Shown: one piece after another, positions 1-11,800 of the stretch | Numbering within the stretch: position 1 is the first letter of the stretch | How the letters are laid out: every line of letters starts with the position of its first letter | Assembly (NCBI GenBank): GCA_036346375.1 | Contig: CM070503.1 | Span: 4,402,001 to 4,466,000, forward strand | Origin: Guadua angustifolia | Taxonomy: Eukaryota; Streptophyta; Magnoliopsida; Poales; Poaceae | Length of the DNA: 64,000 nt | Direction of reading: 5' to 3' | Notes under the pieces: model-generated | What the model was told of the DNA's origin: nothing | The model's database searches: none | Seen by the model: only the letters and a program-made list of their open reading frames with translations | Program-made: the position numbers and the translations under genes

Positions 1-607
1 GCATGGAAATCAACTGCTGAATGGTCGGAAATACAATGAAGTGTTCTTTTTGTTACGTTGATCAGATGAACAGCATTTCAGACGTGGAAGGCAGAATCTC
101 CATATAGTAGAAGTCCTCGATGCTATTGGCCATGGCATGACTGATCGATCGAGAGATTCACACGAGCGACAAGCGTTGCTGGACTGACGAGGACAGCCAG
201 GTCTGGACCTTGTGGTGTCTGTCCGGTCGATCTGTGCCCTCCATGTTGCTCTCACAACTGGCAGTGCTAATTCTGCATATACGTACACACATATATCTGG
301 GACTGGGAATCATGCTGCGTGTCGATTTTCTGTTGTTCATATACGCGAGAACATCGAGCTGTGTCGATTCCATTCCATGTCGTCCAGGTTACAGTTCCTG
401 CACGCATACTGCGTAGTGCACAAACTAGGAGCTAAGCTTGACACGACAGAAGAATTTCCTTTTGCTGTTTTTGCATCTCGCGCGCTGTGTATAGAGGATT
501 GATCACCAGGGTACCTGGAACGTGATTGCAAGTGGCTAGGAGTTGGTTGTGAAGGAGGAAACATGCACGTACGTACGCTGCACATCTCGAACGTGCTACA
601 TGTCCGA
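1..607. other. Left flank, no gene recognised
   Basis: No coding region, RNA gene or repeat is recognisable here. The short open frames on both strands overlap one another and show no family motif. The stretch ends at the target site of the gypsy element that follows. Confidence 0.5.
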
Positions 608-612
608 CGAGT

Positions 613-884
613 TGTAACATCCCTTGGGTCTCGGTGGAACTGAGAGGATGAGACCTAATTTAGGGTTGGGGAGAAAGAACTCAGAGAGAGGAGAGAGAGT
701 AGAGGGCAAGAAATCTATTCATTCTCGTGGTCTTTTCCAGCCAGAGGCTCTTAGCTTCTTATACCGCTAAGTTTAATTGTTACATCTCAGTATTCAAAGT
801 TACATGGGCTTAATCGCACTTACAGCCCAACAAGCCGGTATGAACTCAGTTGCTAATAAGCTCTCCCGACACTTGGTCGTCACA
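613..884 (-). repeat. Left (3') LTR of the gypsy element
   Basis: This 272-bp copy is shared with 7691-7929: both contain GACCTAATTTAGGGTTGG, a GA-rich run, and CAGTATTCAAAGTTACATGG near their right ends. It ends in TCACA where the other copy ends in TTACA. The polypurine tract follows directly at 885. Confidence 0.88.
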
Positions 885-930
885 CTCCCCCCTCTTGAGA
901 AACGGCTTGTCTCAAGCCGGTGTCAAAGGA

Positions 931-2450
931 ATTAAAGGAAGGTCTATTCAAGATTGTCCGCTTTGGTCTTTTGAATATATCCATCTCTGTCATTGTTCCA
1001 ATGAGAAAATCGTGCTTATCAAACTTGACTTTGCTAAAGCTTTTGATACAATTGAACACAACGCCATTATCTCCACGCTCAAAGCTTTCGCTTCTCTACG
1101 ATGATGGATTTCTTGGATGAAGGATATTTTAGGCTCTGCTTCTACTTGATTTTATTGAACGGCGTTAAAGAACTTCGTTCAAATGCAAGAGAGGAGTGAG
1201 GCGGGGTGACCCCATATCTCCTCTTTTATTTGCCATTGTCATGGACTTGCTTTAAATCATTCTTAACAAAGCTAAGCTCCTGGGGATTCTCTCGTTGCCT
1301 CTTAATTTGGATAATCAGACTGATTTCCCTATTATTCAATATGCCGATGACACGATTATCTTTGCTAAAGGTTCCCAGAAAGAAATTTTCATGCTCAAGG
1401 CTCCATTACGATCGTTTACTAATGCTATCGGGTCTGAAAATCAACTTTTCAAAATCTTGTATCTTTGCCTATCAATTTGTCGACGGATGAAATTGATTGC
1501 CTTGCTGGTGTCTTTGGTTGCAAAGTTCAATCCTTCCCCTTCACTTATTTGGGATTGCCAATGGGTCCTCTCAGACCTCAGATTAAGGACTTTGAAACTT
1601 TGGTTAATAGGATTTCTAGAAGAGTTTCCTCCTTCTCCTCCCTGCTTTCGTATGGGGGTAGGCTTCAGCTTGTCAACTCTGCCATATCTTCCATGGCCAC
1701 TCTTGCGTTATGCTCTCTTAAGCTTCCGGTCGCCATCATTAATAGAATTGACAGGATTAGGAAAATCTCATTATGGGGGAAAATTGAAATTAATGGCAGA
1801 AGCAAATCGCTCATTAAATGGGATAAGGTGTGCAGGCCTAAGAACAGTGGCGGTCTGGGGGTGCTTAATTTAAGGACCTTTAATAATGCCCTCTTGCTCA
1901 AATTTTTACACAAATTCTTCGATAAAAAGGACACTCCTTGGGTTCAGTTGGTTTGGTCCTCTCATTATCATTCTAATCACCGCAAGTCTCTCGGAAAAAA
2001 AGGTCCTTTGGTGGAGGGATGTTTTACTTCAGTTGGATCAATTTAGGGGCATCACGCGTTGCCAAATCGGTCGAGGGGACACGGCTCTTTTCTGGGATGA
2101 TGTCTGGAATAACTTGCATATAAAATCGACTTATCCCCATCTCTTCTCTTTTCGCTAAGAATAATAATCTCAGCAGGCTTCTTTTCTTCAACATCCCGGT
2201 TTCTTCAAGACTTCCACCTTCCCTCTCGGTTCAAGCTTTTGATGAGCTTCAATTTGCTCGGCGGATCCAATCTGAATTTCACTTGACCGATGATTACGAC
2301 AAGTGGTCAGATATCTCGGAATTCGGTGATTACACCCCAAAGATGTTTTATAAGAAGATGTTCAACCATGTTGATGTTCCAAGGCCCTTCCTTTGGATTT
2401 GGAAAGCAAAGTGTTCTTCTAAGTTGAAATTTTTCACTTGGCTTATGTTA
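931..2450 (+). pseudogene. LINE (non-LTR retrotransposon) reverse transcriptase fragment, truncated at both ends
   Basis: Broken frames on the plus strand encode a plant L1-type reverse transcriptase. The motif LDFAKAFDTIEH lies near 1024-1060 and the catalytic YADD (in IIQYADDTIIFAK) near 1335-1370. A stretch with FTYLGLPMG near 1540-1570 and SYGGRLQLV near 1650 follows, and a decayed C-terminal region with WKAKCSSKLKFFTWLML ends it. The endonuclease domain, the 3' UTR and any poly(A) tail are absent. Several frameshifts between 1100 and 1300 and after 2040 make it non-functional. It sits inside the gypsy pol gene in the opposite orientation and interrupts that frame at a single point, with no target-site duplication. 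Confidence 0.9.
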
Positions 2451-3990
2451 AACTGTTGGCAAATACCTGCTGAAGACTCCCATGTCACTAACTCCTTAGG
2501 TAGCCCCTCCCACTTGATCAGTTCCCAGATAGTTGGAACCCGCCACGTCGAATCACTTTCCGTCCCAAAATCTCAGCTGGTACTAAGAAGATTGAAGACT
2601 CAGAGCCAATGCAAGCAATATCAGTGCTGACTTGAATATCGGGAGGAATGTGTTTCTTCAGTTGCGAAACGATGTATCACTAGATGAATTTTACTATCTG
2701 GTGGAACTTCTAGCTTGTAAGCAACAGCTCCCACTCGCTGAAGTGCCTTATATGGTCCATAAAACCAGAATGCTAGTTTCTGATTGTGTCGAGCTGAAAT
2801 TAATGTTTGAATGTACGGTTGAAGCTTCAAGTAAACCAAATCTCCCACTTTGAATGATCGTTCCAAGCGATGCTTGTCTGCTTGAAATTTCATGCGCTTG
2901 TTGAGCTCTTTGTAACTGTTGCTGGAGGAGCTTAGTTAATAACTCCCGTTCTTTAAGCCAGCTCTCCAAATCAGGAATTGTACAAGCATCCACTCTGGAA
3001 ATGCCGAAATGGCGAGGTGGATGACCGTATAGAACCTCAAATAGAGTTCGTCCTAATGCCGAATGATAGTTGGTATTGTACCAAAATTCCGCCAAAGGTA
3101 ACCATTTATCCTACTATGTTGGCCGATAATGCACTGAACATCGCAGATAGCTTTCCAAGCATTGGTTCAAGCGTTCTATTTGGCCGTCTGATTGGGGATG
3201 ATAATATGAGCTCATGTGCAACAAGGTGTCAATTAGCTTGAAAAGTTCTTACCAGATATTACTAGTAAAGATCCAGTCGCGATAAGAGATAAGCACTTGA
3301 GGCATACCATGCAACTTATATACATGATTAAGGTATTCTTGAGCTACATGTAATGCTGTAATCGGGTGTGCCAATGGTATGAAATGTCCATATTTTGTAA
3401 ATTTGTCAATGATCACCAAAATAGCATTATGCTTGCTAGAAGAAGGAAGACCCTAGCTATATGAAATCCAAACTGACAACAGACCATGCCTAGGAAGGAA
3501 TCGGTACTGGTTGCAACAATCCTGGTAGCTTAACATGTTCAGTTTTGGTCTGCTAACAAATTTTGCATCCTTGAACAAAAACACTAATGGTTTGTTCATG
3601 CTTGGTCACGCAAATGGGCTCTTGATTCGATGATAAGTGGCTTGAATATCGGAGTGACCTCCAATGCCACTATGATGAAGTGCCTTCATAATATGATTTT
3701 GAGCAATTGTGTTGTTACCAATCCATATTATTCTCTATATCTAGTGATTCCATTTTGCAGTTGGAAGTCTTTTATGATATGCTCCTAGTAGGCTTAATTC
3801 AGTCAACAGTTTTTGTGCCTCTAGGTCGTCGGTTTTTCAACCAAGCCGGTGTGTTGCAAGAAATAGCTACTAATAATTAATCTTCTTATCGCCTGGAAAG
3901 CGCATCTGCAGTTGCATTAGAGATGCCCTTCTTGTACTGTATTATATAATTGAGACCCATCAACTTGACAAAGGTTTTATGTTGAATACC
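2451..3990 (-). pseudogene. Gypsy integrase and pol C-terminus remnant
   Basis: Minus-strand frames show the end of a Ty3/gypsy integrase. MAEFWYNTNYHSALG and FEVLYGHPP at about 3040-3095 are the usual integrase C-terminal signature. FKVGDLVYLKLQPY (about 2800-2860) and a chromodomain-like tail continue to 2451. The frame then resumes past the LINE at 930 and ends at the LTR. The upstream integrase core (3100-3600) is recognisable only as scattered words because of stops and frameshifts. The remnant has no plausible activity. Confidence 0.8.
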
Positions 3991-3999
3991 AGTGTGCAA

Positions 4000-4950
4000 T
4001 CATTGATCAGCTAAATGCATTAAACTCTTTTGATCTGTATGAATAGCAAATTGCGAATGCTGAAGATATAAACACCACTTATCCACAGCTATTATAATTG
4101 CTAAACACTCTTTTTTATAGGTAGACAACCCTTGGTTTTGAGCATTCAACCCTTTTACTGAGAAATGTGATTGGATGACTATCCTACATAAGCACGGCTC
4201 CAATTCCATACTTACAAGCATCAATTTCTATCACAAACGGCTTTAAATTTCTATCACAAACGGCTTTAAAAAGTCCGAAAGAGCTAAAATTGGAGCTTGT
4301 ATAAGAGCTTGTTTCAATGTATCAAATGCTAGCTGAGTGCCTAGGTGCCAACTGAAGGATACCCCTTTCTTCAAAAGGTCAGTGAGTAGTCTGCTCATGT
4401 GTCCGTAGTGCTTGATGAATTTTTGATAATAACCAGTAAGGCCTAAGAATCCGTGTAATCCTTTTAAGTTCTGTGGAACCAGCCAATTCACCACCGCTTG
4501 AACCTTTGAACTACCGTAGAAACACCTTAGGGTCCAATTACATGGCCCAAATACTCAAGCTGTTTTTGCGCAAAGGATCACTTGGACAATTTAACAAAGA
4601 ATTTATGTTATTGTAGCAACTAAAAGACTTTCCGAAGCATCATGATATGTTCATCTAGAGTAGTATTGTATACAAGGATATCATCCATGAAGACCAGTAT
4701 TCCCTTTCTCAAATAAGGCTCAAATACCTGATTCATGATGCTTTAAAATGTTGTCGGGGCATTGGTTAGCCCAAATGGCATGACCAAGAACTCATACAAC
4801 CCTTGATGTGTTCTGAATGCGGTTTTTATTTGTCACCTGAAGCAATTCGGATCTAATGATATCCTGAATGCAAATCCAACTTGGTGAACCAATGTGCCCC
4901 TGCCAATTCATCTTAGAGTTCATCCACAATAGAAAGGGGATGTTTGTTCT
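4000..4950 (-). pseudogene. Gypsy reverse transcriptase / RNase H remnant
   Basis: On the minus strand, PFGLTNAPTTF (about 4745-4790) and the catalytic FMDDILVY (about 4670-4695) are reverse transcriptase palm motifs. LHGFLGLTGYYQKFIKHYG (about 4400-4460) is the RT/RNase H connection, and the RNase H part (STYKKECLAIIIAVDKW at about 4080-4130) follows. The catalytic Asp pair of the RT is still visible. Premature stops and frameshifts separate the blocks, so this is a relic. The 4950-5370 interval is the decayed RT N-terminus. Confidence 0.85.
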
Positions 4951-5369
4951 TCACTGTAATTGTATTTAATTGTCTGTAGTCCACACACAAACATCATGTT
5001 CTATCCTTCTTTTTCACCAAGAGAACATGGATGCAAATGGGCTGTTGCTTCGTTGAATAATGCCACACTAAAGCATTTTACTCACTTGAAGCTATATTTC
5101 ATCCTTCTGCTGCGGAGAGTGCCGATATGGCTTGACATAGATTGGTTGGGCACCCGGCACCACAGGAATATCATGGTCATTAAGACGCTGAGGAGGCAGG
5201 CCCTGAGGTTCCTGAAACAACTATATGCAAACTCACACACAACCTGTTGTACTGAAGCTGACATCACTTCATGCACATGAATTAACTTGTCATCTATTGT
5301 TGTATCATCAACAGTTTAGGTCCCTTGATCATTAGTTGCCTGGCTCACAATGACACAATGTGACAAAGC

Positions 5370-5567
5370 TCAACGTCTGATAAGACCATGCAATTTGTGT
5401 ATGCCGATCTGTTCACAGTGTTCTGTTACATCCCTTACACCCTGGAGGCTTATTCTTTTTCCCTCATACTTGAATCGTAGGACTTTTCGACGCCAATTGA
5501 TCCACATAGGGCTATGTTCTTCGAGCCAACCAGATCCCAGAATCACATCATAACTGCCCAAAGGAAT
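5370..5567 (-). pseudogene. Gypsy aspartic protease region remnant
   Basis: The minus-strand frame contains SYDVILGSGWLEEHSPMWI, the block that closes the retropepsin domain in plant Ty3/gypsy elements, followed by FKYEGKRISLQGV. The frame is cut at its upstream side by the MITE that begins at 5576. The N-terminal half of the protease lies beyond the MITE at about 6090-6300 and is badly decayed. Confidence 0.75.
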
Positions 5568-5575
5568 AACATTGG

Positions 5576-6080
5576 TAGGGGTGGGCATTTTAAACCGAAA
5601 CCGAATTATTGAACCGAACCGAACTGAATTAACCGATTATTTTGGTTTTTGATTTTTGGTTTGATTTTTATTTTGGTATAATTCGGTTTTCAGTGTTTGG
5701 TTCGGTTTTCCAAAAACCGAAATAACTGAATAACCGAATAGCCCATGTACAATACCATTTTTATGTTCTAACACATTTATGCATATGTTTGGTATGTTCA
5801 TATATTCTATTATGCTTATACTGTAATAGTCTATGTATATTGTGTGGGTTTATTCCTACTGTGTGTTGCGATATGAGAAGAATTAAATATACTATACCTA
5901 GTGTTTATTTATATTTCGGTTAACCGAAAAACTGAATTAACTAAACCGAAATATTTCGGTTAATTCAGTTCAGTTTTTTATTTTGGTCCAAGAAATTCGG
6001 TAGCTAGTTTCCAAAATTGAATTATTTTAAAACATAAAAACCAAACCGGTTAGACCGAAAAAACCGAATGCCCACCCCTA
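5576..6080. mobile_element. hAT-like MITE inserted in the gypsy protease region
   Basis: The element begins TAGGGGTGGGCATT and ends AATGCCCACCCCTA, a 14-bp terminal inverted repeat. It is flanked by the 8-bp duplication AACATTGG / AACCTTGG (5568-5575 and 6081-6088, one mismatch), a length typical of hAT transposons. The 505-bp interior has no ORF and is built largely from the word AACCGAA and its complement. It is younger than the gypsy copy that it interrupts. Confidence 0.88.
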
Positions 6081-6299
6081 AACCTTGGCTTCATGAGTGA
6101 ATGTATACCCTTGAATAAACCACTCCAATTTCTGAATTTGCTTAGTACAGCTAAGAGACCCCCCGTTAGCTACAACATAACGTATCACCTCTATTTGCTA
6201 AATAGGAAGTTGTAATTGCTGCACTAACGCTTCATTGATAAACGAACTCACAACACTAGAATCCACCAGAATAAGTATTTCCTTTTTACCCAACCTTGC

Positions 6300-7550
6300 T
6301 GACAACCGAAGTGCATGCCTTCATTTGGATTTTGGACTTGGAGTTATGGTTACTGCCATCAATGCACTACAAGGTTCATCATCAGACTGACTACTTCCAT
6401 CATTAAGATTTGCCTCCATATGCAAGGCTTCCAACAATTCTTCAATCACGTGCAAGGATACTTTATCTAGACAATGATGCCCTGTCCTACTCCATTTTTC
6501 TCCACAGGTAAAACATAACCCATTCGCTTTTCAGTGAGCCTTTAGAGCAGCCAGCTTAACCTCTGATTTATTTCCCTCTGACTTATTTAAGTCCTCTATT
6601 CTCTTAGTGTCTTCCATCTTGCTTCCTAGCTTCAACTTATCATCAGCAGAACTGAATTTGCCTTGGCTTTTTGAATCTCCCACGATTCAACGCTTCCCAA
6701 GTAATGCTTCTGCCTTGATCCTTGTTCCTCTTCTTGCAATAAAGCCAAGGCACTAGCAGTATCGACGTCGGGTGGGCAATGGAGCCCAATAGGAACACGT
6801 ATATTAGTCTGTAACCCCTCTAAGTATTTATGTACAAAGAAAGTTCATCTAATGTGGGATTATACAACCATAAGTGATGCCTAATTTGCTCAAATTGATC
6901 GGTATACTCAGTCACCGATGAAGTTTAAGTTCCTTAGTTGCCTCCTGTAATATTGATACTTGTTCTTAGTGCATTTATCATTAACCAGATGACATAATTC
7001 CCCCCAATCTTCTATTCTACCCTTAGCTTCCATTTTCTGAAGCCATAGAGCCATTGAACCCTGAAAGTTCAGAGGAGCAAAATAAGTTTTTAGACATTCA
7101 TGAACCCCAAACACTTCGAAATATGTCTCGCATCTCTCTTGCCACAACCTCGAATTTTTACCATCAAATTTTGGAAACTCCATTTTGGGGGTCAGGTTGT
7201 GCCCCGTGCCCCGTGCGATTGAACTCCATTTTCAGCGCGCCCTTCATCACTTCCTAGAAAACACATGGCTCTGAGGAAGAGACATACCCTTGACTGGGGT
7301 AGGTTGAGGGGTTCTGAGGATTCCCCTAACATTTCCTAGGGATGAACATCTTCACGGCACCCATTAGGCCCAGAAATTGGGTCGCCCGCTGTTGATGTCA
7401 ATGCAGTAGTTCCTGGCGTCGCCTCAGTAGGAAGACAATGCTGGTCTCGCCCCGAAGTCAGATTTTGTGCTCTTCTTGCAATCGTCTTTGCCTCCAGCAA
7501 TTCCAGGCGATCCTGAAGTTTCCCTTGATTCTCTTTGACCCCGTCCAATG
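6300..7550 (-). pseudogene. Gypsy gag remnant
   Basis: The minus-strand frame at 6908-7183 begins MEFPKFDGKNSRLWQERCE and continues with a capsid-like stretch (FAPLNFQGSMALWLQKMEA) typical of gypsy gag. An N-terminal charged stretch (RLELLEAKTIARRAQ) lies at 7336-7548. A shortened CCHC-like knuckle (LCFTCGEKW, then HHC) is seen near 6470-6515 in another frame. Frameshifts between these pieces show that the polyprotein is dead. Confidence 0.75.
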
Positions 7551-7690
7551 ATCCCTGAAAGGATATAAACTAATCAGAGAGTTCTTTAAGCATCATTGCC
7601 GTCGCCTCACCCTGAACTTCCACCGTCGCCAACGATTGCGCTTTCCTCAAACTGATTCGGTCTTTTCGTCAGCGCCAGAGTGGGGCAACC

Positions 7691-7929
7691 GAGAGGATCA
7701 GAGACCTAATTTAGGGTTGGAGAGGAAGAACTCAGAGAGAGAGAGAGAGGAGAAAAGAGGAGAGGGCAAGAAGCGATTCATTCTCGTCGTCTTTTCCAGC
7801 CAGAGGCCCTTAGCTTATTATATCACTAAGTTCAGTATTCAAAGTTACATGGGCTTTATCGCACTTACGGCCCAACAAGCCAGTATGACCTCAGTTGCTA
7901 ATAAGCTCTCCTGACACTAGGTCGTTACA
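7691..7929 (-). repeat. Right (5') LTR of the gypsy element, inner end lost or diverged
   Basis: This copy matches 642-884 from GAGAGGATNAGA onward and ends GGTCGTTACA at 7929, followed by the target duplication CGAGT. The first roughly 29 bp of the left LTR, and a clear tRNA-primer site, cannot be seen next to it. The inner edge is therefore diverged or deleted. Confidence 0.8.
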
Positions 7930-8040
7930 CGAGTCCGCCGGCTGGCTGCATTCTTGCACCTTGCATTGCACGGTGGACAGCTAGGATCGTAACATATGGT
8001 TGGAGGAATACTTCGTGAAACTTGTGCCACGCAGCTATAA

Positions 8041-8310
8041 CACTACAGGAAAACGTGGTTGTTTCGTCGGCCAACGCTATTTTCGTCGGCCTAAAATAAG
8101 CCGTCGAAAATAAGTTTGTAAATTCGTCGACCAAGCGGGTTGCCGAAAATATCGGAATAATTTCGTCGGCAAAAAAATTGTCGAAAATATCGAATAATTT
8201 AAATCGACTCAAACACCGTCGAAAATATCGAAATAATTTCGTCGGTAAAAAATAACCGTCGAAAGTAATACTTACAATCGCTTGGCTGTTGAAATAATCG
8301 AACCCTAAAA
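8041..8310. repeat. Left subterminal repeat array of the CACTA element
   Basis: About ten copies of a word like TTCGTCGGC or GTCGAAAATA, in both orientations, follow the left terminus. In CACTA elements such arrays bind the element-encoded protein. The same word is repeated at the right end. Confidence 0.8.
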
Positions 8311-8368
8311 CCCCATGCGCCACCAAAAAGCCCTCGCATAAAGAATTATCTCTGGCTAGCCCGCTCGC

Positions 8369-8851
8369 ATGCGCTCATGCCACCACCGTCGCCATCATTC
8401 GGCCTCGCCCATCTCGTCGCGGCCTGTCATCGCGCTTCTGGCTCTCGCCGGCCTCGCCCACATCATGGCTCACCTTGACCGGCCATACCACCTCCTCTGG
8501 CCCCGCCTCGCGCCCGGCCGATCGTCGGTGAGCTCAAACTCTTTTCACAACCCTAGAATAAATTCCCAAACCCCACCAATCCGCTGTTTATTTAGACCCG
8601 ATCGCCAAGGATTGCGCCTTACAGCGATTTACCTCGGCGAATTGGGACTCATGCGATGTCTTGGTGGCAGGAGGAGATCTTCCTCTCCACCTCCCTCGCC
8701 AAATTCTTGGACAAGTGAGATCCTTTCCTTGTTCTTTCTTGATCTTTTCTTGTTTCCCTTGCCGATTCTAGCAAGATTTTATCCAAAGAGTGTAGTTGAA
8801 GAATCCGGTAGGTGTAGATTTGGGTTCTTTGACGACATGTCGAAATCTTGA
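8369..8851 (+). other. GC-rich open frame inside the CACTA element, possibly a captured 5' exon
   Basis: A 160-codon frame starts with MRSCHHRRHHSASPI and is rich in Arg, Ser, Pro and Leu. It is the only GC-rich block in this AT-rich element, and a sharp rise in GC is typical of the 5' end of a captured grass gene. A stop closes it at 8849. No family is recognised. It could equally be 5' UTR sequence that happens to be open. Confidence 0.25.
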
Positions 8852-11800
8852 AGCTTTACCGAGATGTCTAGGCTTCAATGCTATGGATTGTTCCAAGATT
8901 GGATTTTTATGTCTTGCTTGGATCAAATCGATGTATGGTTGATTTTTCGTGTTGCGCCACTTATTGAAAGATCGAACTTCGATGGGTACATCACACCGTG
9001 TTTGTAATTGATTGGGCGTGTAACAAAAGGTGGAAAGTTTGATATTTTGTGCTAAGAAAGTGGTAACATTTGGTCCAGTGTTTTTTTTATTGGTTGTACA
9101 AAGCAAATAGCTACATATTTGTGCTTTGCTATATCAAGGTGGAACGCCCAACTTCGGCAATTAAGAATGTGGTCGCCGGTGGCTTGTTCTAGATGCCATG
9201 AGTTTCCAGCTTTTATAATGTTTATGATGATTTGACAATAGATGTTGGATCCTAATTCCTAACTCATATGACTTTGTTAATGACAAGAGTACTATTGTTT
9301 GCATCGCTCATTGTATTTAATGGGAGATGTAGTTGTTGGGTTGGCTAGAACATAGTCTAATTAAGTTGTATCAATTAGTGTTAAGGATCTCTATGCAATA
9401 ACCGGTGAAATTGAAGAGATTTCGGTGTTGATCACATGAGCATATGCAATTAATTTTTTTAATTGGTGTTTCTCGATTAGTAGTAGTGCATATATACGAG
9501 TTTTCTGTTTGAACATTTTTTCCATTTTTCGTCTAGTTCATGTTGTTTTAACGAAGATTTAGTCCATCTTGTTACTCTTTTTGCCCGTTTCCGGAATAGT
9601 ATATGTTTTTTCGAGCTCACCATGTAAGAATTAAGATTTTCAGATCGTTCGACAAGTATTTGTCGCATACCATCTTGTATGCAAAACTGTTCGGCATGTT
9701 CTCGCGATGTTTTGATCGCAATGAAACATGTTCAACATGTCAGCCGAGACAGGTTTCACCACCGACCAAATGGCAAATTATCGGATATACATACAAGAAG
9801 TCGATCACGATGATGCATCTCAAGCTCTCGAACTCGCCATTTCATCACCCAAATCTGCTTGCAACACGATTTCACAACCAACTAAATTTTGTTTCAACAC
9901 GGAATTTCATGTGGTTCTTGATCCATTTAGGGTTGCTATGGCCAAATTTGTTTGGATAAGAAATGCGCTTGTCGCTATTCCTTTAGTTCCCAAAAGAGCA
10001 CCATAGGATTTCTTGCACATTTCTCCACCGAATCGAAATTTCTCAATTGTTACTTGTAATGTAATACAGAACTGAAATTTCTCAATTGTTACTTGATGCT
10101 GACATGAACTAGCTGCAAGTTCATTCTCATTGTTATTTGATGCTGACATGAACTCGTGCTAACTGGTTGGGCTATCTTATGCTTGCAGATTCAAAGTCGT
10201 TTTCCTTGCAACTATCTACGCATTGCTTGGAATTCCTTGTCATACCTCGATATGGCATGCACCCTCTATCGTGCAATGAGGTATGTTACTATCTTTTAGC
10301 ATTTCCTTCTATAATTCTATCAACACATTTTAAGAAGACACATTTACGCCGGTGCGTTTACTACTGCTTTTAGTGCTATCCACCGATGCAGTTCACAAAG
10401 AAAGCGTACATCTTTCACGTAAAATGTCTATACTGCACAAGCACCGCTCACCCGTTGTTTCCATTTGATGTATCAATGAGCAATGGATGGGTGTATTCAT
10501 CCCATTGTAGTTGGGTATATATTGTAAAAGCGGTACGCAATTTTAAGCATAAAACATTTAAGTGGAACTCAAGCTGTGGATTGTCTTTGTATATTTGTGG
10601 AACCATGATCGCTTTGTATTTGACACTTTCTCATCAACTTGTTAAACAGACTAACAAATAAGACTCGCTTTTGGATGGTTTTTCCTATGTTACCCGGTAA
10701 GATCTAGTTCAAAGCTTAGCTTATTAATTACCGCATGTCTTCATCTCTTCCTGGTTATCCACATTTGAAAGTACAATATTTTCTAATTAATTATAGTGTG
10801 AAACTTTTTCGCTTTTCCATCGAGGGCATACTTGCTGCAATCGACACTTTCTCGAGCATGTTATCATTGGGGTGAGACGAATGTTCGCTATTTTTTCCAT
10901 TTACACCTACCAAAAACGAGAAAGCTGGACACATTTTTATCACAAATGTGTCAAGCACCTCAAGTAACTTCAAATGCCAACTCCAAGCGATATTTGTTCT
11001 TGCGGATATTTTATTTTGTGGGGTTTGCATTATTTTGCTTGGAGACACCGCTGAGCATTGGGGTTCTTCAAGTCTGAAATAAATTCTTGTGCTCATCACA
11101 TCCTCCGACCTTCCCTACGTATCTTTCTTTCTCGCTTGTCCTTTTCTTATGTATACCGTGGTATGTCGCATACTAGTTATTGTTTCTTAGTATACTAAAT
11201 GCATGAGGAAACTAGTGGGTGTTCCATGTACATCACTTTTTATGGAATATATATATTTAGTTCAGAACAACCCGAATGGAATCATTGTAGTTATATATTT
11301 GGGTAATCGAAAGTTTGAAGTGTTCACATTGATCTGACCTTCCTTTTTTAGTTTCAAGATCGTAAACTTCACTAATACGAAAGTCTATTTAAGATTGTTG
11401 TTTAGTCAGATCTCTGCATAATTGAGTGAAATAAATTTCTCAAACTTGGAAGGAACAAATTATTTTCCGTCTACTATTTCAATGTAGCACTTCCTTGAGA
11501 AACATATGATGGTATTACCTATTAGGCTATTACGTAATGTTTGTGATTTGCTAATCAAGACATGCTTGGTCGGATCTAGTAGCAAGTGTTCGTGACAAAT
11601 CGCCATCGATCTTCACCGATGAAGTTATACCATGAAGTTCCATGCTTGATGTGTACCTCTGAAATGTCCATCACCGGATCATCATTGATCTCCAATGCGA
11701 TGGAAATATCTTGGATAATCATTACTTTTGGTGCCTCCGAAGAAAGTATCATGTGTGCGCATAAGGGATTAATTGAAGGGAATGTTGTGAGAAATGATTC

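Larger units (their letters stand above)
613..7929 (-). mobile_element. Degenerate Ty3/gypsy LTR retrotransposon carrying two later insertions
   Basis: The ends read TGTAAC at 613 and GTTACA at 7929, and both are flanked by the 5-bp duplication CGAGT (608-612 and 7930-7934). These mark the exact borders. The coding remnants all lie on the minus strand and run right to left: gag, protease, RT, RNase H, integrase. This PR-RT-RH-INT order is that of Ty3/gypsy. A polypurine tract (GAGGGGGGAG on the minus strand, 885-894) abuts the left LTR. Every frame is broken by stops and indels, so the copy is dead. A LINE piece (931-2450) and a hAT-like MITE (5576-6080) were inserted later, which leaves about 5.3 kb of original element. 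Confidence 0.9.
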
